Of a stretch of DNA of 49,184 bases, positions 11,033 to 21,135 are shown piece after piece. The first letter of the stretch is position 1; each line of letters begins with the position of its first letter. Source of the DNA: Spirogloea muscicola. Its lineage: Eukaryota > Streptophyta > Zygnematophyceae > Spirogloeales > Spirogloeaceae. Where the stretch lies: contig WELB01000235.1 in NCBI GenBank assembly GCA_009602725.1, positions 9,856-59,039 on the forward strand. Direction: 5' to 3'. Both the position numbers and the translations under genes were made by a program. The notes beneath the pieces were generated by a model. It did not search any database, was not told where the DNA came from, and worked only from the letters and a program-made list of their open reading frames with translations.

Positions 11033-11302
11033 TGCCTTACATTCAAAGAGCTCTTGCTTGACTGTTTGGTTCTCTTAGCTATTGTTGGCTCATAGGCCTT
11101 CTCCACTTGTTTTGTCCAGTTAGGACAGAGGTTTAGTGGGCTGGCCATTCTTTTGTGGGTTGGCTTTCACAAGAAGAGGCAGCTTCTGAAAAGGGGACGA
11201 GGTCTGTGTAAGCCAGCCTATGATGGAGTAAAGACGATCACGAAGAATAGCGGTATCCTGGTAAAGCTATTTCACTTGATAATACTCAGCAAGGTCCCAA
11301 GA

Positions 11303-11815
11303 ACCTGCAAAGAAAACTGCGGCATTACTCCGATTACCCCCAATGCGATCAACTCCTGCCAGCTGCAATCGACATCTTTGGCTGTCTGGGTCCTCGCTTC
11401 CACACTCTGCTTCAAAACATTGCCAATCTAGGCTACACTCGACGCGCAGATGTGTTTCCGGCTGAGATGGGCTTGCCAGCTGCATATCTGTCGCTCTTGC
11501 GACGTCGAGTTTCGGCCTATTTGCAGCGTGCTCAGGCTAGTGCCTTGCACCAGAAAGAAGAAAGTGCTCGCCCATTGAGAATAGGGGCTGGAACAATTAG
11601 CCCGAAAAGGAATGAACAGAGTACCAGAAAGCTGGGCGAGCTCTAGTAGGTGGCAGAAGGGCTCCGTTCCTGGCATCTAGTATTCATGCATCGAGTAGTG
11701 ACCTTTATGTTTTGACCCGTGGTTATTGAGCGGGTCAATCTGCTGTAGGTTATGTAGATTTTTAGATGTGCTTGCCTTTGTACCTGGCCATTTGGCCTAC
11801 ATTTCTTTCTAATAC
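11303..11815 (+). mobile_element. 5'-truncated LINE copy, family 1, interrupted by a hairpin module
   Basis: The plus strand encodes the C-terminal end of the same protein as the long copy at 12239-14700: LPAAIDIFGCLGPRFHTLL, GLPAAYLSLLRRRVSAYLQRA, and the terminal SSDLYVLTRGY-stop (stop near 11728). About 85 bases of the shared 3' UTR (CTTGCCTTTGTACCTGGCC) follow. The frame is broken between LHQK and the terminal motif by a 65-bp insert described separately. The start of similarity is approximate. Confidence 0.8.
11549..11631 (-). mobile_element. 65-bp hairpin module inserted in a LINE frame, with 9-bp direct repeats
   Basis: The insert at 11558-11622 is bounded by ACCAGAAAG at 11549-11557 and again at 11623-11631. 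The long LINE copy carries the uninterrupted related site (CATCAGAAAGCTGGTCGAGC on its sense strand, about 12331-12350). The insert begins AAGAAAGTGCTCGCCCATTG, contains GGGGCTGGAACAATTAGCCC as the stem-loop core, and ends GAATGAACAGAGT. The filled and empty sites and the flanking repeat indicate that the module is itself mobile. Confidence 0.75.
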
Positions 11816-11829
11816 ACGATCTTTTCCCA

Positions 11830-11990
11830 AGAAGAACGACTCCTCCAGCAGAGGGCAATGGCTGTGATTTGGCCAGCCCAGTAAAAGAATGAAGAGACTT
11901 CGAAGGGGCCACACAAGCGCTGAAGCACACAGCGACTCATATGGCCACTGGGTTGCTCAATATTCCCTGTTGAGCAGGCGCAGGTCAGAG
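11830..11990 (-). repeat. 5'-truncated LINE tail with stem-loop
   Basis: On the minus strand ISDLRLLNREY-stop (about 11957-11992) is followed by a spacer and the stem-loop GGGCTGGCCAAATCACAGCC (11853-11872). It abuts the end of the plus-strand LINE copy. Confidence 0.6.
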
Positions 11991-12054
11991 ATACAGTCTC
12001 CAGCTAGCAAGCCCCCTGTCTATAGCCAGAGGCTACAGCCAAAGGAACAGTACA

Positions 12055-14700
12055 AAGTAAAGTGATGGCTGTGAAAGGCCAGCCCAAGAGGACTGAATCA
12101 ATGAAAATGGCTAGAAAAGAGCTAAGCTCATCCAGAGGAAAATGCGTGTATATTAAGAGATGGGGAGGCCATGTGTGGCCAAGTACAAAGGCAAGCACAT
12201 TGGACAAATGTACGTCACCTGCTGCTAAGCTGACCTGCTCAGTAACCACGAGTCAGCATATAGAGGTAGAGGTCGCTAGCTGACGCTCGAATACCGGACG
12301 GCAATTGACTAGCTCTTGTGCCAGCAGCTAAGGCTCGACCAGCTTTCTGATGCAGAGCATACGCCTGAGCTCGTTGCAGACAGGTTGACACTCGACGTCG
12401 CAGAAATGACAGATAGGCTGCCGGCATACCCATCTGGGCTGGGAGCATATCCTCGCGTCGTGCATATCCCAGACTCGCTATCTTCTCGAGTAGGGTATGG
12501 AAGCGAGGACCCAAGCAGCCGAAAGTGTCGATTGCGGCCGGGAGGAGGTGGTCACTGCGGGGGTTGTCTGAGTAGTGTCGGAGCTTTTTCTGCTCAGCAC
12601 CTCCCACTGCGTGGCCAGCAATGTGTGTGGAAGCGGAACTCTTGTATGCCTCAGTCACCACCACATCAACCAAAGCTCGTGGGCCTCCGCCAGGTTGTAC
12701 ACCCACAATGTCCAGGGTGCGACGGTGATGGCCTCCCTGGGAATCCGTGGTGATGGGCATTACATTGCTCACTTCAACGATGGCGCGGTAGCCGGCGTCG
12801 CGCATCAAGCCCGCCAGGGCGTCCCGTAGGAGATTGTGGACGCCCACCACCTCAGGGCCTGTGGGACACCGCAGCATGTGGGTGGCTAGGTCTCCGCCCT
12901 CCGTACGGAAGCCACACTCACACTGAGTTACTCCAATCAGGCAGGTCGGGGGCAGGCCCAGGAACAGCTGGAGAAGCGTCCGGAATGCTTCAGGGCTGAT
13001 TTTGAAAGCGTTGTGGATTGCGTGTGTGGTGAGCCAATCCGTTGCCCCAGGCGTTGCGAGCGATGTGAGACGTGCCAGACTCCTTGGATTGGTCTTGATA
13101 TCCGGCATCGTCCTCAACGCCTTGCGACGCTCGTCCTCAACTGCCGCAACGAGTCTGGCCTGTGCCGCTTTGTCTGGTGCTTGAGCAAGCGCTGAGAAGG
13201 GGGTGAGGAGGGGTTGTAGGGACGGGAAGGAGCCGAGTGCTGACTCCCGGATGCTCCTCAGTTGTACTTGGAATGCCAAGGAGCCTTCCTCCACCTCGGC
13301 TGCAGGGCCGGCCAGGCAAGGGAAGCGCAAGGGAAGAAGGGAGGCAACCTGGTGCCAGCAACCGAGAAAGGCTGCCTGCGCCGTCTGTTCAAGTGACCGG
13401 CAGCCCAGGCCGCCCATTCGTGTGGGAAGGGATGCCTGCAGGGAGGATGAAGGTGAGGGGAAGGATGGGTGTTGAATCAGGGAAGCCAGGGTTTGCCGGA
13501 GGGAGGTGTCGAACTCCTTGTACAGCTCGCCCACCATGTCCGTTGGGGCGACTGTCCGCTGCAGGTAGCCAGCTCGTTGACCGATGCAGCGAGTAAGGAT
13601 GGCCAGCGCCAGCTGCGGATCTCCGAGGAGGGGAAGGGAGGGAAGGGGGGCAAGGTGTTGCTGCAGGCGTTCACGCAAGTCCTCCGCAATGTGGGATGGT
13701 GTGCCAAGGGGAACTTTGAGAACAGCCAGCCCATTGGCAGGGGTCTGGCAGCCTGGTGGGAGCTGGAGGTTGGTGGGGAGGGGGCGTGGTGACCATGCCA
13801 CGTTCTTGGTGGGGCAGACCCGCAGGCCCATTGTGCTCAGTTCGTGTACGAGCAAGGGATAAGCCGCCATGACTTCTGACGGTGGGCCGACGATATGTGT
13901 GTCGTCTGCATAGGAGGGGAAGAGGAGGTTCGGGTGCAGGCTTTGGGTGCGCCGTAGTGCTCGGGAATGTGCCAAGGCGAAAAGTATGGGGCTGAGGGGA
14001 TCTCCCTGGCGTGTGCCAGTTGTGGACCATAAGGTCGTCCAAGACTCCTCCGAACGCCACAGCAGCCGCCCTGGCCGGCCATAGGCCATGAGGAAATAGG
14101 GGATTAAGGAGGGGAAGTGATCACGCAGCTCCTCCATGATGGCGTTGCGCTCCACAGTGTTGAATGCATTGGCTATGTCCAATCCAAGGACCATGTGTGA
14201 TGGGTTGACATCCAGCGCTGCGCGGATCCCGTGGACGAGGGCCTCTGCCCCGCAGGACATGCCAGCACCAAATTGGTGGGGTGCAAAATGGGTGGACAGC
14301 TGGGACTTTAGCTCGCCGCACAAAGCCTTGGTCACCAGCCGCATTATTACTTCTGTCATGGCGATGGGCCTGACACCACCTGACGGCTTGGCCAGGGCTG
14401 GAGTTGAGAGCGTCGGCGATGCGGGGGGGGATGGTGGCTCTGGTGATGTGCCGGCAGGTGGAGAGGAGCAGAGAGAAGCTTCTTTCGTCTCCATTTTGGA
14501 AGATGTCCCGTAGGTGCTCGAAGAGCCATCCAGAAGGGCCTCCAGACACCATTCGGGGGGCTTTGGTGAGGGCCGTGCGGAGCGCATCTGCTGAAAGTTC
14601 AAGAGGAGTGGGGAGCTCGCCAACCCAGGGCTCAAGAGGGTGCTGAGGAGGAGGATGCAGCTGGCGCAAGGTGGCTTCAGTGGCCTCATTGTTTGCTGCC
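12055..14700 (-). mobile_element. Non-LTR retrotransposon (RLE-type LINE), long 5'-truncated copy
   Basis: The longest element of the window. Its sense strand is minus. It holds a reverse transcriptase-endonuclease reading frame (stop at 12239) and a 3' UTR of about 180 bases that includes the stem-loop module (12064-12082). The 5' junction is near 14700, immediately after another stem-loop copy (14700-14760) in the same orientation, so this copy appears to start inside the protein and to lie directly behind an older element. The 3' UTR from 12131 to 12238 is almost identical to that of the copy at the right window edge, suggesting recent activity. No poly(A) is seen at the 3' end. Confidence 0.85.
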
Positions 14701-14702
14701 AA
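12239..14702 (-). pseudogene. LINE reverse transcriptase with C-terminal restriction-like endonuclease (frameshifted)
   Basis: Retrotransposon ORF. Domains in order on the minus strand: an N-terminal RT region (GGPSGWLFEHLRDIF, about 14520-14560); RT motifs KPSGGVRPIAMTEV, DIANAFNTVE (about 14155-14182), TGTRQGDPLSPILFALA and the catalytic YADD (13901-13912); a thumb region; a C-E-C...H-M-L-R-C zinc-knuckle-like motif (about 12865-12925); then TLDIV...LVDVVVTEAY (about 12640-12720), fitting the PD-(D/E)XK-like endonuclease of RLE-type LINEs, and AEQKKLRHY. The frame ends YLYMLTRGY. The N-terminal portion (14702 to about 14400) and the main portion (about 14400 to 12239) are in different frames, joined near ADALNS|PALAKPSGG beside a G-run (14422-14429). 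The copy is therefore frameshifted and probably inactive. Confidence 0.85.
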
Positions 14703-14830
14703 GAGGGGGCGAGGGCTGTTAAATGCCTGCCCGAACGTATGGACAAGGTCCGAAGGGGCCGGAAAATGCTAAGGCTTGCAAGTAAGCAAGTGTCACGAAG
14801 GAGTAGGAAAGCGAGCAGCCATCCAGCCAT
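14698..14830 (-). repeat. Stem-loop module and degenerate LINE tail upstream of the long LINE
   Basis: On the minus strand the module reads CCTTCGGACCTTGTCCATAC, GGGCAGGCATTTAACAGCCC, then CTCGCCCCCTCTTGG. The retrotransposon frame begins directly after it. Upstream, at about 14790-14815, a sequence resembles the SDLxLLTRGY coding end. This looks like an older element tail behind which the long copy was placed head to tail. Confidence 0.6.
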
Positions 14831-14867
14831 CGCCCCGCTTAAGGAAAACCCTCCAGGGGTTCTCGTG

Positions 14868-15010
14868 GCGACTGAGCGGGTCAGCTTAGCATCAGGAGAT
14901 GTGCATTTGTCAATGTGCTTGCCTTCGTACTTGGCCACATCCGGCGTCTTTTGACATGTTCAGGATTTTGGGCTGGCCTTTAAAAGCGACGCCCCCCATT
15001 TGAAGCTTTC
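14868..15010 (+). repeat. Family 1 LINE 3' end in opposite orientation
   Basis: The plus strand carries CGTGGCGACTGAGCGGGTCA and the family 1 3' UTR (GTGCTTGCCTTCGTACTTGG), followed about 75 bases after the stop by a stem-loop (14970-14995, TTTTGGGCTGGCCTTTAAAAG). It lies head to head with the long minus-strand copy. Confidence 0.7.
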
Positions 15011-16206
15011 TTGTTCGGTACACTTCTCCAGTTCACCAGTCAAGCAAATGTTCAAAGCAAACATTGCGTAGAAATCTCATTATCTACACAGTTAGAAAAG
15101 GGAAGTGATTTTGCTAAAAGTTGCAGCGGCGGGTTGGCAAACTCAAACAACAGCAATTAGTGGGCAAGAATGCGCCAAAGAGATCATCAGTCAAATGTGG
15201 GAGCGTACAGTGACAAGGGGGCTGATGGGGCTTTTGGGTCAACCGAATGGAAATGGATCGCTATGTAATCTGAGCCAGAGTCCTCCCAAACGGGAGCAAG
15301 TGTGGGGGCCAAGGCAGGCTTGCCTTGTGAGCCTTGCTGTCTTGCTGCTCTCTTGGTGGCTGTAGGCAGGCAGACAAGACAGGACAGGCGAAAGCAATGA
15401 AGCAAAGGCACAGCGATCGGCTACAATAAATCATTGTCTGCCCTGCAAACCCACTGTCTGAGCACATCCACGTAAGACTGGATGTAAACCGATGGTGCAG
15501 CCCAAGCTGGTCCGGAGTAAACATTAGCCTAAAGGGTACACGAGCACGCCTGAAGTTGGTAAGGCAGAAGGGGTCCTTGAAGATATGCCTTAGAGTTAGA
15601 AAGGCGAAACAGGCGTCCAAAATTGGTGCTGCATAGCAAGGTTGCACAACGACCCTGCCTAGAGTTGTGCCCAAGTTTCACAACAGGGATGTGCCTTTTG
15701 CATCAAACCAAGGTGGCCATGTATAACACTCCTCGCTTTGCAGCACATCCTAGGAGGCAAAAGGTCATTAGCTATAGGTCCTGTCTATTAAGCCTTGATG
15801 CCCCTCCTATCTGCAGCTGCAGAAGGCCCACCCCGTGTGCAAACCATGCTCTCCTTATATAGAGGCTTGGTGAGCAGGCACTCCCCCCACTTCACGTGCA
15901 CCTTATAGAGTCTGCAGGGCTGCCAAAGGACTGTCTGGTAGTTGCATCTCTTTGCCCACGATGCAGCAGGAGCAAAAAACAGAAGCTGCGTGCGGCAGCT
16001 CATCAAGAGGGAGCTGCCATTGCATTGTGGACCTCGTTGCTAACACAGTACGGAGCTTCCACAAGTATCAGCTGGCTGATACATAGGCCTATGTGCCCTT
16101 TGTCCAGTCAGTAAGTGCCGGTGCTCAGATGGCTGTTGTCCCATATACCCTCCTCATGACAACACATGCCATATCTTGACTCTGAGCCTAGGAGATGAGA
16201 AGCTAG
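15011..16206. other. Intergenic, no gene supported
   Basis: Between the retrotransposon block and the SWT1-like gene's 3' end. The longest frame (15261-15674, minus) shows no domain or conserved motif. I see no RNA gene. Confidence 0.4.
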
Positions 16207-18614
16207 TCAACTTTGTGGCCACCAAGGAGTTTCTCTGAGCCCGTTATGACCGCCATTGTCGTTCTCCATGCGACTGGCATGCCAATCTCTATGTGTGACC
16301 AGCTCTGTTGCTTTGAGGGCTTGAACTCCTTCTCCAAGACTCTGCACGAGGTGACATTGCAATGATAAACACATGTAACCATTTCCAATTCTTTCAGAGA
16401 CTTCTGTAGTGCTGATATCAGTCAAGGCCGCCAGGCATGCACCTAGCAAATTACTAGACTTCCTTACCTTAAGCTGGAGTGCAACATCTGAAGTCAATAA
16501 TATAACCCTTCCAGGGCATACACTCCTTGAATAGTACAGACCGCAGGCCAGGATCAGATCATCGGCAGAATAATCTGCCCGTAGTGGAGACTTGTTTATG
16601 CCGTCCAGCTGCACAATGCATAACGATGTCAAGACGTCAAGTGAGACAAAGAGTAGCAATGCTTACCACTCAAACATCAGGAGGAATCACACGAGCTTCA
16701 GCTGTCAAATTGTTCACATCTTAAGCCCCCTGACTGTGGTAGACCCTGCAGTCTGCTTGCATGGCATTTGCTGAGGCTTACACTGACGGTCTCTCCATAG
16801 CATTGGCATCTTAGCCACGGTGCCTGTACGCGTTCTGCTTGCATTAAGAATCTGGCAAGAGTTACCATTGTGGTAAAGGCACCATCCAGAACGAGTCAGG
16901 TTATGCTAACTCGCCAATTGCATGCTCTCTGCAATACCACTGTACTGCCAATAAGTAGCAGCAGATCTAATTACATCTGCGATACAAATCACACCGAGAG
17001 TTAAGTACAATAAGTACTGACCTCAGAGTCTTACGAGCAAGGTGGCCCTTCGGTTCATCTAGCCGCTTCATGCTATCTAGCTCCTGAATGACTGCACAGT
17101 CAGGAGATATGAGACATGATTAAGCTACTCGCTGGATGTTTCCTGGGCAGGCAGAGCTGCTTTTGTTCCTGAAGCAACCCATCACGGACATAAATGTGAC
17201 ACTCACCTGCTTTTGGCAACAGCAACCTTATCTTCTCTTGAGCCAGCAAGCCAGCACTGGAGTTGCCCAACAAGCTTCTCTCCGGACTGCTCATGGGAGT
17301 CACACCATGTAAGCCCCAAGCTACTATCGCTTCAAGTGCAGCAACTTCTTCTGGGTCCAAGAAGATATTTGTGTCCACAATCGCATATTGTACTTGAAAT
17401 GGACCGCCACCCCTGTCCATTCTTCTCTCTAGGAGGTCTGAAGCCGGGCTTGCGCCTGGTGTCTCCGGGGACATGTGGCTCGTGCACGACCATTGGTGGG
17501 ACAAACTTGCTTCATGAAGCATGTGTATTGGCGGAAGATTGAATTGAGGCGCCTGTATTACAGGGGAGATCTGCGGTAACTGGCAGTCCTGCACTTGCTC
17601 TGGGGTTGCCTCCCTCCTCCTCATTTGAGAATCTTGTGTTGGGTCATTGCAGCTGTTAGAATGATCGTTGGTGTCTGCTCTAGTAGCAGAAGCTGCTACT
17701 AGAGCAGATACCCCTTGCTTGCAAAACCCTGCAGCATCAAGAGGGAGCCCCTTGCTTCGTTCTGCCGCAGCAGTCGAGGATTGGGCTTCCTCCGATAGCG
17801 ACCTAGTTGAGGTCCCCATTGATCTGCTCCTTACAGGCTTGGGCTTATCTTTCTCGGGTGCCGCTCCCGCAGTAGCCTTCGGCTTGAAGCCGAACTTGAC
17901 GTGCTGCCCAAACAGCCAGCTGGGCAAGTTGCTGACCTCGTCCGACTCCGTCTTCCAATCGACCGTGCCAGTTGCGTCGGCCTCCCTCGTCAGCTTCTCC
18001 TCTGAGGCGCTGCTGAGGTCGTCGCTGCTCGCAGGGCCAGCCAGAAACGCCTGCCAGCTCCGCCGCCCCTTTTCGCAGTGCTTCAGGACGTTGGCTTTCA
18101 CATTGGCATGGAGGGCCCTCTCGCTCCCCGCTTGCCGGACCCCCTGCTCACGCAGCTGCGGCGGCTCGTAGCCAATGCCGTTGCGGCCCGTTGCTACAGC
18201 AATCCCAGCTGCGTCAGCGGCCTCCGACGTTACCGCGTTCGTGGAACTTTCGAATGCGCCGTCACTGCGAGGCCCTTCGAACCAGCTACCCGGCAGGCTG
18301 CGATTGCCCGAGTCAGTCCCCGCAGCCTGCAAAGGGGCCTCCAAGCTTGAAAGAGCCTGAGAGGAGGCCGCCGTCACGGTATCCGTCCCGCCATTTGCAA
18401 GAGCCGAGTCTTCGGCGGCGGGAGCTTCACTCCGCTTGTTGGCCATCTGCATGTCAATCTTCGCGACTTCCAGCATCAGCGCCTCGAGCTCGCGGTCAAA
18501 CACGGCGGCGGCCGCGGACGCGTCCATCCGAGCGGCGTCGGGGCCGGGCGCGGCCGCCGAGGTGTCCCACGGGCTCATCGCCGCGCTGCAGTCCACCGCA
18601 ATCAAACGCGGCAT
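16207..18614 (-). CDS. SWT1-like PIN-domain endoribonuclease
   Basis: PIN-domain protein resembling SWT1, a nuclear endoribonuclease of mRNP quality control. Exon 1 (17207-18614) encodes about 470 residues: a disordered Ser/Ala-rich region with one conserved-looking block (LPSWLFGQHVKFGFKPK, about 17880-17935), then the PIN start AIVDTNIFLD. Exon 2 (17022-17091) gives VIQELDSMKRLDEPKGHLAR. Exon 16468-16608 gives SADDLILACGLYYS and GRVILLTSDVALQLK. The last exon, 16207-16341, gives SLGEGVQALKATELV. The four acidic positions of a PIN active site (VDTN, QELD, ADDL, TSDV) are all present. One or two exons between 17021 and 16609, probably including TRTGTVAKMPMLW near 16790-16850, are unresolved. 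The start at 18614 was chosen as the first ATG; M13 (18578) is possible. It is head-to-head with the p24 gene. Confidence 0.82.
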
Positions 18615-18818
18615 TCGAAAACGGGGCCGGCCGGACGGCGGGCGCGGCAGGAAATGCAGCGCTCAGCGGCTGCGGCGCTCGACGGCGCGGGTCAGCGGCC
18701 ACGGCGGTGGCGTCGGCGGCGGCCNNNNNNNNNNNNNNNNNNNNNNNNNNNNNNNNNNNNNNNNNNNNNNNNNNNNNNNNNNNNNNNNNNNNNNNNNNNN
18801 NNNNNNNNNNNNNNNNNN
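18615..18818. promoter_or_regulatory. Shared divergent promoter region containing an assembly gap
   Basis: Only about 200 bases separate the SWT1-like start (minus) from the first visible p24 codons (plus). The stretch is extremely GC-rich and includes a run of N (18725-18818), so the p24 start codon and part of any bidirectional promoter are not represented. Inference from gene arrangement; no box can be assigned. Confidence 0.5.
18725..18818. other. Assembly gap (run of N)
   Basis: 94 undetermined bases in a GC-triplet-rich island. Its true length is unknown. It removes the p24 start codon. Confidence 0.99.
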
Positions 18819-20470
18819 CCGCGTCCGCGGCGCGCGGCGCGGCTCGCCCCCGCCATCAGCTCCTCGCCGCTGCCCTGGTCGCCGCGCTGGCGGCGGCCTG
18901 GACGGCGCCGGCTGTGGCATACCGCTTCACCGTCGATCAGAAGGAGTGTCTGGAGCTGGTGAGACGAGAGCCGGGCATGGCATGCCGCAGGAGCCGAAAC
19001 AGATGAACGAGCACACGTTTTCCATGTCCTACCTTCCACATAGGATCACCTACCATGATTCCTGTCCTGGTGTAGGTAAACGTCTCAGCTCCATCTCAGC
19101 TCCACATACTCACTCGTCTTGTTGTGTTTCAGGATGTTCCTGACGAAGGGGACGTTGTGACAGGCTCAGTTGTGGTCTACGACTACGACAGCTCCTGGAG
19201 GGATGTCCACGCAGAGATTGACATGACGGTGGGGTCTTCTGTTAGTGCATGGTAGGAGTCGTCCTCAGTTGCACAATTAGGGCATTGCCTAGCAATGGAG
19301 ACTGTCAACTACCCCCTACTCACGGGACTAAGAAAAGCATAATATGTGTAGCTTGCCTTATTGCTCTGCAGCCAGCATATAGTCCAGGATTCAGGGTCCA
19401 CTCTGGTGAATTTAGTGTTACAGTCATCACCAGGTCATTTGTTCTTCAAGATGAGTGGCAACCATTTAATCGTGTCTTGCAGGAGGGGTTCTGCCCCAGG
19501 ACTGCCTTTGAGCAGAACATTGTGATCAGTGCTTCCATTTGTTGTTTGGGGTTGGTGTACAAGGTATTGGACAACCTGGTGTATACTCCAACTGTCTCAC
19601 AGTAGTCGTGCTGAATGCAGGTCTCTGGCCCTGCTGGGAATCACATATACAACATACAAGGCAAGAGCGAAGACCGCTTTCAGTTTCGAGCTCCAAGGGC
19701 AGGGCCGCACAAGTTCTGCATAATCAACAAGTCTCATATGCCTGAGTCTGTCGACTTCCATGTCACACTTGGGCATGAGTTGGAACGACGTACAGTTGCC
19801 AAAGACGGTAAGGAACTTCACGACCATTCGTAAACTCGTACCACCAAGAGACCTGCAGTGGCAAAGCACTGTGGCAGTTTTGTGGCAGTCTTGTTGGCAA
19901 AGGTTGAATTTAAGCTCCTGCTTTGGCCTTGTGTCCTCACTTCCAAGCTAAGCTTGCATTGCATTACTGAAGGGTGTACGGGCTTGGAGGCTTGCTCGTG
20001 TTTTCTGCTTGTGATGCCAGTGGCTTGCGGCTTAAGAAGACGATACTGATGTTGCATCCTCTCATTTGGACCGTCTGGACCTTGTCATGTCTCAGAGGAC
20101 TTCAATCCCCTTGTGTACTCAGTTCACTCCATAGTGAATGTTGCAACCTTGGTCATCTCAGACCAAGAATACTACAGATCTCGAGAAGCTCGTCATCGAC
20201 AAAGTGAGTATCTCGCTGATTACTGCCGGTCACCAGGCCTGCATAGAGAATGGTTGGTTAATGTGTCCATGCTATAGTTGATAGATGATATCTTCAGGCA
20301 GAGGATTCATGGGTCTTTGTCATCTCTTTGGTGCAGCGATTGAGAGCACAAGCAAACGCGTGGTCTGGTTTGCGCTAGCGGAGGCGGTAACTCTAGTTGG
20401 TGCAAGCACCCTGCAAGTCCTGATCCTGAGGCGATTGTTTGAGAAGCGCTCGGGTCCAGGCCGTGCATAG
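18819..20470 (+). CDS. p24/emp24 family cargo receptor, beta-type (start codon lost in gap)
   Basis: Type I membrane protein of COPI/COPII vesicles that sorts cargo between ER and Golgi. Five exons join in phase: 18819-18958, 19133-19228, 19621-19807, 20096-20203 and 20337-20470, giving about 220 visible residues. A signal peptide (LLAAALVAALAAAWTAPAVA) precedes the GOLD domain: FTVDQKECLEL, DEGDVVTGSVVVYDYDSSW, GPAGNHIYNIQGKSEDRF, FRAPRAGPHKFCIINKS and HVTLGHELE. The two Cys of the GOLD disulphide are present (KECLEL, KFCII). A helical linker (DQEYYRSREARHRQT), a membrane segment (VVWFALAEAVTLVGASTLQV) and a short tail (LRRLFEKRSGPGRA) follow. The RRLFEK tail and the SPAG-like motif resemble plant p24 beta members. 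The N-terminal methionine lies in the preceding gap or before it. Confidence 0.9.
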
Positions 20471-21119
20471 AGGTCCCTGAGCTCTTCGAGTGTTGCCAGA
20501 TTCTAAGGAGAGCTAAGTGAATTCGCAGGTTAGCCTGCCACTTGCGTTCTCAGTCTTTGATTGACGGTTGTAGTTCATAGCACCTGCAGCCTAAGATTTG
20601 TGGGCTGCTTCAGAGTGTCACACAGATGCATGGACATCTACACCCAGCCTGCACCACCATACAATGGCCTGCAGAGGATGAGTGCAGGCCTATCTGTCTG
20701 GCACACATACAGCCCCTTGCCAAGCACAGAGGCGCAGCACTTAGTAGCTACCAGGAGGACGCTAGAGGACTGGGCATGGTTATCTGTTGGGTAAACTGTG
20801 ACAATCTTAACTTGCTCACTAGGAGCATGCGCCTGTGATGAGACACGGAGGCTGGGTATTGGTAAGACACAGGAGGAGAGCGGAGCACTAAAGCGATAAC
20901 AACATTGGCTGTGTAAGTCAGGCGAGGGCGAATGCAACACACTTAGGTTGCACCTGCAGCACGAAGTGCCTGCCAGAGGAGGCTCAAGAAACTCCCCGAT
21001 ATTGTGGCTTTCATGGATCCAGGGTGGAGCAGGGTGTTACTTTGCTGTGTACATGACCTATCCTTTGTTGGCAACTTTGTCAGATTACAGTATGTTCATC
21101 TGACCAGTCGTGTTGGCAA
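20471..21119. other. Intergenic, 3' flank of p24
   Basis: No supportable gene or repeat. It ends at the direct repeat that bounds the LINE block. Confidence 0.4.
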
Positions 21120-21135
21120 TTGGTCACCCTAGTTG

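Noticed and set aside
14868-14945. Inverted 3' UTR next to the long LINE considered as a twin-priming product
   Set aside because: Twin priming inverts the 5' part of an insert, whereas the inverted piece here is a 3' end with its own stem-loop, so it is better read as a separate insertion.
15261-15674. 137-codon minus-strand frame
   Set aside because: No domain, low-quality composition and no associated splice structure.
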